A stretch of 11,176 nucleotides of DNA from Gemmatimonadaceae bacterium (GCA_025451425.1 JANWKK010000086.1:1-11176), one strand, 5' to 3'; positions 1-7,307 are shown, counted from the stretch's first letter. Numbers and translations: made by a program. Notes: a model not told the origin generated them from the sequence alone.

Positions 1-1
1 C

Positions 2-580
2 GGGGCGACCAATGTCAGTCGCGTCCTCGGAACGAGGATCGGTCTCGTCGTTTTTGCATTCGACGTCGCGAAGGGCACGCTGCCTGTTTTGTTGTTGCCG
101 CGCTACACGGCCTCGAGCTTTCCGCCCGTGTGGATCGCGATCGCGTGCGGCGTCGCGGCGATTCTCGGCCATACGCGGCCGCTGTTTTTGCTCTTCCAAC
201 GTGGTGGCAAAGGCGTAGCCACCGCAGCAGGTGTGTTCCTAGCCCTGGCGCCGATCCAAACGCTGCTTGCCTTGATCGTGTTTGCCGTCGTGCTCCTCAC
301 GAGCGGCTACGTGTCGCTTGGGTCGCTTATCAGCGCGTCGCTTCTTCCCGTACTCATTGGCGTCACGCTCGGCCCGAGATCGCCGGTCTTCGTGATCAGC
401 CTTCTCGTCGCCCTCTTCGTGTATTGGACGCACCGCACGAATATCGGCCGGCTGCGCCGTGGCGAAGAGCACCGATTTGGTAAGCCTGGTACTCAGCCAT
501 CGCGTCGCATGGCGGCGGCACTTGCCATCGGTCTCGTCGTCGTGCTCGCGGTGCTCGTGGCGGCGCGGTTCGCAGCGTGA
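2..580 (+). CDS. plsY: Glycerol-3-phosphate acyltransferase PlsY, 5'-truncated by window edge
   Basis: PlsY is an integral membrane enzyme that transfers the acyl group of acyl-phosphate to position 1 of glycerol-3-phosphate, the first acylation in phospholipid synthesis. The frame is open from base 2 and enters directly at the first family motif (GATNVSR, residues 1-7 of the visible part), so roughly 35-40 N-terminal residues lie outside the window. Motif 2 is seen at residues 56-74 (GHTRP, then FQRGGKGVAT with K70). Motif 3 is at 144-156 (HRTNIGRL...GEE). Several hydrophobic helices separate the motifs, and one more follows near the C-terminus (about 172-191), after a basic stretch. The stop codon overlaps the GTG start of gpsA by 4 nt (GTGA), which indicates translational coupling with the enzyme that makes its substrate. 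Internal TTG or ATG codons are not the true start, because motif 1 lies upstream of them. Confidence 0.95.
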   Translation, partial: GATNVSRVLGTRIGLVVFAFDVAKGTLPVLLLPRYTASSFPPVWIAIACGVAAILGHTRPLFLLFQRGGKGVATAAGVFLALAPIQTLLALIVFAVVLLTSGYVSLGSLISASLLPVLIGVTLGPRSPVFVISLLVALFVYWTHRTNIGRLRRGEEHRFGKPGTQPSRRMAAALAIGLVVVLAVLVAARFAA

Positions 581-1575
581 CGCGATGCGCGGTGATCGGG
601 GCGGGTGCGTGGGGAACCGCGCTCGCGGATCTAATGGCCATCGGCGGCCACGATGTTCGCATCTGGGCTTACGAGCCAGATGTGGCGCAATCGATCAACG
701 AGTCGCATGAGAATAGGCGGTTCCTCGCGGGAGTGCGACTTGCCGCCGATCTCGTTGCGACCAACGATCAAACGATGGCTCTCGAGAGCGCGGAGCTCGT
801 AGTGTACGCCACGCCGTCGAACCATCTACGTTCGATCGCGCGATCAGCGGCAACGTGCATTCAACCTGGTGCGATCGTTACGGTGGCCTCCAAAGGCATC
901 GAGCTCGGCACGATGGCATTGATGACCGACGTCATTGCCGCGGAGGTGCCTCACCACGCCGTCGTTGCGTTGTCGGGACCGAGCTTCGCGTCGGAAGTCG
1001 CGGCGCGTCAACCGACAGCAGTCGTTGCAGCGTCGGACACACCCGCCGCCGCCGTCTTCGTCCAGGAAGCGATGAGCGGTGGCAGTTTCCGCATCTACAC
1101 CCACGACGACGTCGTCGGTGTGGAGCTCGCCGGCGCGCTCAAGAACGTCATGGCGGTGGCGACGGGAATTCTCGAAGGCGTCGGACTGGGTTTCAATTCG
1201 CGCGCCGCGCTGATCACACGTGGTCTGGCCGAGATGACACGGCTTGGCATGTCGCTTGGAGCGAGGCCGTCGACCTTCGCGGGTCTCGCTGGCATCGGTG
1301 ACCTCGTGCTGACGTGCACGGGGACACTGAGCCGGAATCGCTCGTTAGGTGTCGAGATCGGCCGCGGCAAAACGCTCGAGGAAGCGCGCGCGGGAAAAGA
1401 GACGGTTGCCGAAGGCGTGGTGACCTGCGCGAGCACGATCGAGCTCGCGGCGCGCGAGGGTGTCGAGATGCCCATCGCGGAGATGGTGTATCGCATCCTG
1501 TTCGATCATCACCCGGCGAAGCTCGCGGCGCAGGAACTGATGGCGCGCGAGCTGCGCGCGGAGCAGGACGCGTGA
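577..1575 (+). CDS. gpsA: NAD(P)-dependent glycerol-3-phosphate dehydrogenase
   Basis: GpsA is a cytosolic enzyme that reduces dihydroxyacetone phosphate to sn-glycerol-3-phosphate, the backbone of phospholipids and the acceptor used by PlsY. The 332-residue length is normal for the family. The N-terminal Rossmann fold shows the dinucleotide motif GAGAWGTALA (8-17). It is followed by the conserved PSNHLR (80-85), SKGIE (105-109) and SGPSFA (133-138). The C-terminal helical domain carries ALKN with the likely catalytic lysine K189, then GFNSRAALITRG (205-216), GIGDLVLTCTG (239-249) and SRNRS (252-256). The start is GTG at 577, overlapping the plsY stop by 4 nt and placing the nucleotide motif at the usual distance from the N-terminus. 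The stop overlaps the next gene by 4 nt in the same GTGA arrangement. No key residue appears to be missing. Confidence 0.97.
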   Translation: MTRCAVIGAGAWGTALADLMAIGGHDVRIWAYEPDVAQSINESHENRRFLAGVRLAADLVATNDQTMALESAELVVYATPSNHLRSIARSAATCIQPGAIVTVASKGIELGTMALMTDVIAAEVPHHAVVALSGPSFASEVAARQPTAVVAASDTPAAAVFVQEAMSGGSFRIYTHDDVVGVELAGALKNVMAVATGILEGVGLGFNSRAALITRGLAEMTRLGMSLGARPSTFAGLAGIGDLVLTCTGTLSRNRSLGVEIGRGKTLEEARAGKETVAEGVVTCASTIELAAREGVEMPIAEMVYRILFDHHPAKLAAQELMARELRAEQDA

Positions 1576-1952
1576 GCAGCAGCTCGGATCCGATCCAGGA
1601 GTTCTTCTCCATCGGAGAAGTCTGCGAGCTCACCGGTCTCAAGGCGCACGTGCTGCGCTACTGGGAGAGTCAGTTTCGTTTCCTGAACCCGGCGAAGAAT
1701 CGATCGGGCAATCGTGTCTATCAGCGCAAGGAGATCGAGCTCGTCTTGCTTGTTAAGCACTTGCTGTACACCGAAAAGTACACGATAGACGGCGCGCGGC
1801 AGAAGTTGAACGAGCATCGCAAGGCAGGCGAACTGCGCCGCATCTCGCGAGACGCGCTGGCCGTCGAGACGCTCGAGGCGATTGAACACGACCTCCGCGA
1901 TTTGTTGCGTCAACTGGAATCGACGCGGGACTACGGAGGGGATCGGCGCTGA
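1572..1952 (+). CDS. Small MerR-family transcriptional regulator
   Basis: This is a 126-residue protein with a MerR-type winged helix-turn-helix at about residues 11-80: FSIGEVCELTGL (11-23), then HVLRYWE (26-32), then a wing with RSGNRVYQRKEIE (44-56). MerR proteins usually bind as dimers to promoters with overlong spacers. The segment after the HTH (about 81-126) is charged and helical, probably a short dimerisation coiled coil. No effector domain and no metal-binding cysteine pair are visible, so no ligand can be named. I place the start at GTG 1572, which overlaps the gpsA stop by 4 nt and leaves a short tail before the HTH. In-frame GTG codons further upstream lie inside gpsA. The stop shares one base with the surE ATG. 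Its position inside a housekeeping operon suggests autoregulation or control of a partner elsewhere, but the sequence does not say which. Confidence 0.9.
   Translation: MSSSSDPIQEFFSIGEVCELTGLKAHVLRYWESQFRFLNPAKNRSGNRVYQRKEIELVLLVKHLLYTEKYTIDGARQKLNEHRKAGELRRISRDALAVETLEAIEHDLRDLLRQLESTRDYGGDRR
1935..1941 (+). promoter_or_regulatory. Strong ribosome binding site for surE
   Basis: The run GGAGGGG lies 10 nt upstream of the surE ATG, inside the end of the merR reading frame. It is the strongest Shine-Dalgarno match I noticed in the operon and fixes the surE start at 1952. Confidence 0.7.
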
Positions 1953-2713
1953 TGCGGCTTCTCCTCACCAACGATGACGGCATACTCGCGCATGGTCTCG
2001 AGTGCCTGCAGGAAGCGGCCGCGCCGCTCGGCGAGGTCGTCGTCGTCGCGCCCGACCGCGAACAGAGCGCGACGAGCCACTCACTTACGCTGCACCATCC
2101 GATTCGGCCTGTGCGCCGGGGGGAGCGGAGGTGGCAAGTGGACGGCACGCCGACGGATTGTGTCATGCTCGCGGTTGAGGCGCTGATGCCGGAGCGGCCG
2201 GACTACGTCCTGAGCGGCATCAATCACGGCCAGAACATGGGCGAGGATGTGCTGTACTCGGGAACGGTTGCCGCGGCGATGGAGGGGCTCGCGTTAGGCA
2301 TTCCCTCGATTGCGATCTCGTTCGCGGGGGGTGATCTGCGCGCGGACGTCACGCAGCTCCGAAAGATGGTGAGCGTGTTGACCGATCTGCTGCATCACCT
2401 GACGTCGTTGCCTTCGTTTCCGCCGGACACGCTGCTCAACGTGAATCTGCCACCGGTCGAGGACACGGCGGTCAAGGGCGTTCGCTTGACTCGCCTCGGG
2501 CGACGCGTCTACTCCAACTCGATCACGCCGATGCGTGATCCGTGGGGACGTGAGATCTTCTGGATCGGCGGCGGCCACGCGAGTTGGACGGGCGAGGAGG
2601 ATTCGGATTTTCGCGCGATCGAGGAGGGGTTCATTTCCGTGACACCGCTCCAGCTCGATCTCACGCACTACAACGTTCTCGAGGCGGCGGCGACATGGTG
2701 GCGCGACCTGTAG
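1952..2713 (+). CDS. surE: 5'/3'-nucleotidase SurE
   Basis: SurE is a metal-dependent phosphatase that dephosphorylates nucleoside monophosphates and was first linked to stationary-phase survival. The 253-residue length is typical. The metal site is complete: the N-terminal LLLTNDDGI gives D8 and D9, S39 lies in PDREQSATSHS (34-44), and N91 lies in SGINHGQN (88-95). The following EDVLYSGTVAAAMEG block is also characteristic. The start is ATG 1952, which shares one base with the merR stop (TGATG) and is preceded by a strong ribosome binding site. The 3' end overlaps pcm by 19 nt. The surE-pcm adjacency, with overlap, is also known from enterobacteria, which supports both calls. Substrate preference cannot be read from the sequence. 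Confidence 0.97.
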   Translation: MRLLLTNDDGILAHGLECLQEAAAPLGEVVVVAPDREQSATSHSLTLHHPIRPVRRGERRWQVDGTPTDCVMLAVEALMPERPDYVLSGINHGQNMGEDVLYSGTVAAAMEGLALGIPSIAISFAGGDLRADVTQLRKMVSVLTDLLHHLTSLPSFPPDTLLNVNLPPVEDTAVKGVRLTRLGRRVYSNSITPMRDPWGREIFWIGGGHASWTGEEDSDFRAIEEGFISVTPLQLDLTHYNVLEAAATWWRDL

Positions 2714-3366
2714 ACCAGGAGCTTCGCGGCGCGCGATTACGATTGGTCGAGACGCTGCGGGAGAAGGGAATCCGCGATCTCGCCGTGTTGCGGGCGTTCG
2801 AGCAGACGCCGCGTCACCAGTTCCTGCCGACCGGACTGCGGCATCGAGCGTATGAGGACAGTTCGCTACCGATCGGGAATGGGCAAACCATCTCGCAGCC
2901 ATCAATCCATGCGCGATATCTCGAGCTGCTGTGCCTAACGGGACACGAACGTGTCCTCGAAGTGGGCACTGGCTCCGGCTATCAAACGACGCTCTTGGCC
3001 CATCTCGTTGAGCAAGTCTTCACGATCGAGCGGATCCCGGCGCTCTATCAGCTGGCGCGCGAAGCCCTTCAGCGTGCGGGAGCCGCCAATGTCTCGATGT
3101 TGCTCGGAGACGGCACGCTCGGCTGGCGCGAGTACGCGCCGTACGATGCAATCCTCGTCAGCGCTGGCGCGCCGTCGGTTCCCGAGCCGCTACTGGCGCA
3201 GATTGCCGAGGGAGGACGGATGCTGGTGCCTGTTGGGACGCGCGAGGACCAGCAACTGGTGATGTATCATCGCGCCAACGGACAGCTGGATCGTAAGGAG
3301 CTAGGCCCGGTGCGATTCGTGCCCCTCGTCGGCCACCACGGCTGGGACTTGGGCGAGAGGCGATGA
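2695..3366 (+). CDS. pcm: Protein-L-isoaspartate O-methyltransferase
   Basis: Pcm uses S-adenosylmethionine to methylate L-isoaspartyl residues formed by protein ageing, starting their repair to aspartate. With the start at ATG 2695 the protein has 223 residues, close to the usual 205-225. Conserved features are the substrate-side loop GNGQTISQP (61-69), SAM motif I LEVGTGSGYQ (88-97), an acidic residue after the second strand (FTIER), GDGTLGW, and the C-terminal block APYDAILVSAGAP followed by EGGRMLVPVG. The frame is open further upstream to 2584, but that part lies deep in surE and would add about 37 residues unlike the family. ATG 2695 has a GAGG about 10 nt upstream. GTG 2698 is a close alternative. 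The gene overlaps surE by 19 nt and is followed by acylphosphatase after 4 nt. Confidence 0.95.
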   Translation: MVARPVDQELRGARLRLVETLREKGIRDLAVLRAFEQTPRHQFLPTGLRHRAYEDSSLPIGNGQTISQPSIHARYLELLCLTGHERVLEVGTGSGYQTTLLAHLVEQVFTIERIPALYQLAREALQRAGAANVSMLLGDGTLGWREYAPYDAILVSAGAPSVPEPLLAQIAEGGRMLVPVGTREDQQLVMYHRANGQLDRKELGPVRFVPLVGHHGWDLGERR

Positions 3367-3370
3367 GACC

Positions 3371-3640
3371 GTGTTGTTCGTCGCGGTGCGGGGCCGGGTG
3401 CAGGGCGTTGGATTTCGGTGGTTCGTCCGCGAGCGGGCGCGCGCGCTCGGCCTAACGGGATGGGTGCGTAACACGCACGATGGTGCCGTCGAGGTACTGG
3501 CGGTGGGGAAGGACGACGCCTTACAGAAGCTGCGAACGCTACTTCGGTCCGGGCCGTCCGGCGCTCGCGTAAGTCACGTCGAGGATCAACAGGCGCAGCC
3601 GAGCATCGCGGCGCTCGACCCATTCGGCATTCTCAAATGA
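3371..3640 (+). CDS. acyP: Acylphosphatase
   Basis: This is a small 89-residue enzyme that hydrolyses the carboxyl-phosphate bond of acyl phosphates such as acetyl phosphate or 1,3-bisphosphoglycerate. The signature phosphate-binding loop GRVQGVGFRWFV (8-19) carries the catalytic arginine R16. The second signature GWVRNTHDGAVEV (30-42) carries the catalytic asparagine N34. Length and motif spacing match the family. The start is GTG 3371, 4 nt after the pcm stop, with GAGAGG (3355-3360) 10 nt upstream; TTG 3374 is less likely. The stop overlaps the apt start (ATGA). It shares an operon with PlsY, which uses an acyl-phosphate donor, so control of acyl-phosphate levels is an attractive inference. 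Long-chain acyl-phosphates are not an established substrate of this family. Confidence 0.95.
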   Translation: MLFVAVRGRVQGVGFRWFVRERARALGLTGWVRNTHDGAVEVLAVGKDDALQKLRTLLRSGPSGARVSHVEDQQAQPSIAALDPFGILK

Positions 3641-4194
3641 CCGTCGCTCAAGACAATGCAGCTCGAGCTCTGGAGTCTCGGATCAGAAGTGCGATCCGAG
3701 ACGTTCCTGACTTCCCGAAACCGGGCATTCTCTTCAAGGACATCACGCCGCTGTTGGCCGACGACTCGCTTTTTCGGGCGACGACGGATGCGATGGCGCG
3801 GCCGTTCGAACGTGAGAGAGTCTCCCACGTCGTCGCGATCGAGAGTCGCGGGTTCATTCTCGGTGGCCCGGTCGCCCAACGTCTCGGTGCCGGATTCATT
3901 CCGGTCCGCAAGTCGGGAAAGCTACCAGCCAAAACGGAAGTTGTAGAATACGCGCTCGAGTATGGTTCGGATCGTCTCGAGATTCACGCGGACGCGTGTA
4001 ACTGGGGCGAGCGTCCACGAATGCTCATCGTCGACGACGTGCTCGCGACCGGAGGTACTGCTGACGCGACGCGCCGACTCATCGAGCGGTTGGGCGGTGA
4101 GGTGCTCGGCTTCTCGTTCCTCATCGCGTTGAGCTTTCTACCGGGACTCGAGCGGCTGCGGCAGTATGCCGCCCAGGTGTTAGTTACTTACTGA
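3637..4194 (+). CDS. apt: Adenine phosphoribosyltransferase
   Basis: Apt condenses adenine with phosphoribosyl pyrophosphate to give AMP (purine salvage). The 185-residue length matches the family. The N-terminus shows DFPKPGILFKDITPLL (25-40), typical of Apt rather than other phosphoribosyltransferases. IESRGFILGGPVA and the loop PVRKSGKLP follow. The PRPP-binding motif LIVDDVLATGGT lies at about 130-141. The flexible-loop signature (EYALEYGSDRLEIH) is intact. The start is ATG 3637, overlapping the acyP stop by 4 nt. It is the last gene of the + strand operon. Its 3' end overlaps the end of the convergent receiver gene by 7 bp, leaving no separate terminator region. It forms AMP, whereas SurE in the same operon hydrolyses nucleoside monophosphates. 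Confidence 0.96.
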   Translation: MTVAQDNAARALESRIRSAIRDVPDFPKPGILFKDITPLLADDSLFRATTDAMARPFERERVSHVVAIESRGFILGGPVAQRLGAGFIPVRKSGKLPAKTEVVEYALEYGSDRLEIHADACNWGERPRMLIVDDVLATGGTADATRRLIERLGGEVLGFSFLIALSFLPGLERLRQYAAQVLVTY

Positions 4195-4562
4195 CGTTCG
4201 AGGGCGCGTCCGACAGCATCCAACAAGGCATCGACGTCGAACGGCTTTCGAAAGAATGCCGTCGCGCCGAGTCGTCGTGCTTCGATCTCCATCTCCTGCT
4301 CAGCGAGTCCGCTCGTCAGAATCATCGTTGGCGCATCGGGTCGGCCGCCGAGGACCGCTTGCAGTTCGAGTCCAGTCATCCGCCCGAGGTGCACGTCGGC
4401 GACGAGGCACGCACACCCGATTTCAGAGCCGCATTCCAAAAACTCCTCGGCGGACGCGAAACTCCGCACCGTCCATCCAACACCGCGAAAGAGCCGCTCG
4501 AGCGCCACCCGAACGGACCGATCATCGTCAACAACACAAACGATCTGCGATCGATCGGTCAT
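4188..4562 (-). CDS. Single-domain response regulator (receiver only)
   Basis: This 124-residue protein consists of a CheY-like receiver domain and nothing else. It shows the acidic pocket VVDDD (D12-D14), the phospho-acceptor D56 in VADVHLG, the switch threonine T83 (MILTSG) and the conserved lysine K106 followed by cis-proline P107 (FFRKPFD). The wording resembles FixJ/NarL-type receivers, but no DNA-binding or enzymatic output domain follows. The start is ATG 4562, whose ATGA overlaps the stop of the upstream kinase by 4 nt; longer readings would run back into the kinase frame. It is the likely phosphorylation partner of that kinase. With no output domain it probably acts by protein-protein contact, as a phosphate sink, or as an intermediate in a relay. 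Three cysteines (C44, C50, C52) lie near D56. Confidence 0.93.
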   Translation of the reverse strand: MTDRSQIVCVVDDDRSVRVALERLFRGVGWTVRSFASAEEFLECGSEIGCACLVADVHLGRMTGLELQAVLGGRPDAPTMILTSGLAEQEMEIEARRLGATAFFRKPFDVDALLDAVGRALERQ

Positions 4563-6913
4563 GCTCGCAGATCGGCGGTGGAAGCACTGCCGAGATTCAC
4601 TCCGAGCGTACTCGACGCAGGCGCGGCGACAACGTTCGGCGGCGCCGCGTCCAGGATGAACCAGCAGGTCAGCCCGCGATCTGGATTGCGCTTGGCGGCG
4701 ATTTGCCCGCCGTGGGCCTCGATGATCGCTCGGCAAATCGACAACCCGAGGCCCATGCCATCGCCCTTGGTGGTGAAGAAGGGATCGAACATCTGCGCGA
4801 AGGCGGAGTCGGAGACACCGACGCCGCGATCGGCGACGGCGACACTTACGTGCGCTCCCGAAGCGGCGGTGGTGACGGTGAGCGATCGATCATCGGCGTT
4901 CGCGCCGCTCACTGCGTCAGCTGCGTTCATGAGAAGATTCAACACTACCTGCTGAAGCTGCACACGATCGCCGAGCACGGCGGGAAGACTCGAGCCCAAG
5001 CGCACGCTCACGGCGATTTGGCGCTCGATGAAATTACTGCGCGCGAGCATTAGGACATCGCTGACGATCGCATTGACGTCGACAGGCGCGTACTCTCGAC
5101 GCTCCTTTTTCAGAAGTCCCCGCAGACGCCTCAATACCTCGTCGATGCGCCTGTTATCGGCGACAATGTCACTGAGCGCATCCCTGACGGCGCCAACGTT
5201 AGGCCTGTCAGTGTCGAGCATCTTCAACGCGACGAACGCATTGGTCTGAATCGCGGTGAGCGGCTGGTTGATCTCGTGGGCCAGCGAGCCGGTCAAGGCC
5301 CCGATGGCGGTCACGCGGCTGCCATGAGCGATTTCCTCCTGTAGATCTCTCACGCGCTGCTCGGTGCGCTTCTGATCGGTGACATCACGGACGAGGCTGA
5401 GCACCTGACTTTCATCGGAGCGAACTGATCGCACCTCGTAGAAGCGGAGGTCCCCTCCAAGCGAAATCGAATACTCGAGGCGCACCGGTTGGTCGGATTG
5501 CATCGCCTGTTGGAAGCAGTTGACAAGTCGCGCACCGACGTCAGGAGGCAAAACGTGCGACACGTGGCGGCCGATAAACTCCTCTGGTAGCATCACCAAA
5601 TTACGGGTGTCCTTCACGCGGCAGTCCAGCAACACGCCGTCGGCGGTCGTCAGGAACACCCAATCCGGGATAGCGCGGAGAATTGCTTCATGTCGCGTCT
5701 CGACTGTTCTGCGGGCGCTGTCAGCTCGGAATTGTTCAGTGACATCGCGACCCATGCCGCGAACAATCGGACGCTCAACGCCATCGGTGCGCAGTGTGTT
5801 GCGAAACGACCAGAGACGTCGCTCGCCATTGCGGGCGACGACCTTCACGACTCCCTCGGCGACGCCGGTGCGACGAATGAAACGCAGGTACTCGTCGAAC
5901 TTGTCACGAACGTCAGGCGCCAACAGGTCGCGCGCCGAAATCTCGAGAAGCTCCTCCGGCTCGTAGCCGAGAAGGCGGGCGCTCGCCGGATTGCACGAAA
6001 GGAGTCGTCCGTCCATGTCGTGCGTGCACAGCAGATCCTCGCTGTTGTCGACGAGGTCTCGATAGCGGTCCTCGCTCTCACGCAGCCTCGCCTCGACTTC
6101 CTGCCGGTTGCGAATCTCCAACTGCAGCGCCGTGTTTTGCTGGGTGACTTCGAGTCTGCTGCGCGTCGTTTCGGCGAGGGCGCGCTCCGACCGCTGATAT
6201 TCCTCCATGAGGAGAAGGATCATGCCAATCACGATGCCGCAGGTCATGACAACGTCGGCGTACAGAAAACGGGCGCTCCAGAGCAAGACCGTGCGGCCAA
6301 CGCCCTGCGGAGCGCCGCGGACGCTGCCATAGACCTCGGCGATTTGAGCAGCCGTGTATACGCACTGGTTCAGCGCATAGATGAAGCAACAAACGCCGGT
6401 GAGGAGCGCAGCCCACGATTTCGTCGAGGCCACACGCCGGAAGAACACCCGCGAGCAAAAGAAGAGTGCTGTGGCAAGGACCAGCGTGCGTGGCCCATTC
6501 CGAATGGAGAAGGCGGTCAGAGGTTCAGCGGACTTGAACAGCGACGCGGCGAAGCTGAGCGTGCCTAACGAGAGGGCAGCGCCCAGACCCACGAGAGCGG
6601 CTCGTCGCGTGATTCGGCCGGGCGATTCGAGACTCACGGCTCCGAACACGAGCGTCGGCGGCACCAGAAATCCGAAGAGCGTCGCGAGCAACACGACGCT
6701 GCCTTTCGTGATACTCCAGCCGGCAGGAAAAGCCATCGAGAGCCTGCCGACGGCGAGGAACAGCGCCGACATGAGCCATGCGAAAGCCCACCAGCGGTTG
6801 AACTCGTGTCGGCGCAATTGGAGGTGGAGCGCCCACAAGAGCACCGCGAGAAACGCCGTCGTGATCATCTGTGCGGAGATCAGCAGCCGCACCATGTCGA
6901 GTGTGCCGCTCAC
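4559..6913 (-). CDS. Membrane PAS sensor histidine kinase (7 TM, PAS-PAS-HisKA-HATPase)
   Basis: This is a 784-residue sensor kinase. Seven hydrophobic segments are visible at about residues 7-28, 40-62, 68-95, 104-126, 143-160, 167-190 and 208-232, with no recognisable ligand domain. A charged linker (235-277), probably coiled coil, follows. PAS domain 1 spans about 278-392 and PAS domain 2 about 400-515. The HisKA domain has the phospho-accepting H546 in LAHEINQPLTAI, the NtrB/FixL-like type of H-box. The ATPase domain has an N-box around N663 (LNLLMNAADAV), then ADRGVGV, FDPFFTTK and GMGLGLSICRAI (about 670-730). A 30-residue Ala/Ser-rich tail ends the protein. GTG 6913 is chosen because GAGGG lies 7 nt upstream; ATG 6895 has no such site. 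The stop overlaps the receiver gene by 4 nt, so the pair is coupled. The signal sensed is unknown. Confidence 0.95.
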   Translation of the reverse strand: MSGTLDMVRLLISAQMITTAFLAVLLWALHLQLRRHEFNRWWAFAWLMSALFLAVGRLSMAFPAGWSITKGSVVLLATLFGFLVPPTLVFGAVSLESPGRITRRAALVGLGAALSLGTLSFAASLFKSAEPLTAFSIRNGPRTLVLATALFFCSRVFFRRVASTKSWAALLTGVCCFIYALNQCVYTAAQIAEVYGSVRGAPQGVGRTVLLWSARFLYADVVMTCGIVIGMILLLMEEYQRSERALAETTRSRLEVTQQNTALQLEIRNRQEVEARLRESEDRYRDLVDNSEDLLCTHDMDGRLLSCNPASARLLGYEPEELLEISARDLLAPDVRDKFDEYLRFIRRTGVAEGVVKVVARNGERRLWSFRNTLRTDGVERPIVRGMGRDVTEQFRADSARRTVETRHEAILRAIPDWVFLTTADGVLLDCRVKDTRNLVMLPEEFIGRHVSHVLPPDVGARLVNCFQQAMQSDQPVRLEYSISLGGDLRFYEVRSVRSDESQVLSLVRDVTDQKRTEQRVRDLQEEIAHGSRVTAIGALTGSLAHEINQPLTAIQTNAFVALKMLDTDRPNVGAVRDALSDIVADNRRIDEVLRRLRGLLKKERREYAPVDVNAIVSDVLMLARSNFIERQIAVSVRLGSSLPAVLGDRVQLQQVVLNLLMNAADAVSGANADDRSLTVTTAASGAHVSVAVADRGVGVSDSAFAQMFDPFFTTKGDGMGLGLSICRAIIEAHGGQIAAKRNPDRGLTCWFILDAAPPNVVAAPASSTLGVNLGSASTADLRA

Positions 6914-6920
6914 GCGCGCA

Positions 6921-6925
6921 CCCTC
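6921..6925 (-). promoter_or_regulatory. Ribosome binding site deciding the kinase start
   Basis: On the minus strand GAGGG lies 7 nt before the GTG at 6913. No comparable site precedes the alternative ATG at 6895. This favours the longer protein, in which the first membrane helix begins six residues later. Confidence 0.5.
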
Positions 6926-7111
6926 GACGAGCTGGAACTTCGCTGTGCGCGCGGCCTGACAGCCATCGCCTCGGCTCCGCTGCGGGTTCTCGTGCCGATT
7001 GTTTACGGAATCAAGTAGGCGGCGTGACGATAGCCCGGCAGTGCTGGGGTGTCAAACAACCTCTCGCAGGCGCGTGGACGAAAGTCGAAGGATTTGTTGG
7101 ACATTGCGCTG

Positions 7112-7146
7112 CACGAATGGCCAGTGCCCGACCAGTCACGAATGGC
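7112..7146. repeat. 10-bp direct repeat, 25-bp period
   Basis: CACGAATGGC occurs at 7112-7121 and again at 7137-7146. The shorter word CCAGT also repeats between the copies. The repeat lies between divergent transcription units, so it could be a binding site, but two copies of ten bases can also arise by chance. Confidence 0.35.
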
Positions 7147-7307
7147 TCTCGGAACTGATATCGTCCGGATCGAAGCTGCCCGGATTCAGACGGGCTTCCA
7201 CAGCGGCGCCGGACCGGCGTGGCTCGCGACAATCAAGCGGATCTAGAGTGGCTCCAGGCGGGTGGAAGAGAGGTCGCGGCGAAGCTAAGTTGTTGCAGTG
7301 CAATCCT

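Larger units (their letters stand above)
6914..7307. other. Intergenic region without a convincing gene
   Basis: This gap of about 394 bases lies between the divergent kinase gene and the tRNA gene. It should hold the promoters for both, but no clear -35/-10 pair could be picked. Short open frames exist on both strands, but none shows a family motif. Visible structure is limited to a 10-bp direct repeat (CACGAATGGC at 7112-7121 and 7137-7146) and a small hairpin (GCCCG 7178-7182 pairing with CGGGC 7191-7195). Confidence 0.6.

Noticed and set aside
2294..2905. 203-codon minus-strand open frame across surE and pcm
   Set aside because: Its Arg-rich composition and absence of motifs mark it as a shadow of two confident genes on the other strand.
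4256..5053. Long + strand open frame opposite the receiver and kinase genes
   Set aside because: It is Arg-rich, has no family motif, and lies antisense to well-supported coding sequence with intact domains.
5690..6568. 292-codon + strand open frame opposite the kinase
   Set aside because: It is the antisense shadow of the PAS and membrane region of the kinase, whose frame carries clear motifs.
7142..7246. Short + strand frame beginning MALGTDIVRIEAARI, reminiscent of the N-terminus of holo-ACP synthase
   Set aside because: Only about ten residues resemble AcpS. The frame stops after 34 residues, the rest does not match, and no remnant of the C-terminal domain follows. Chance is the better explanation.
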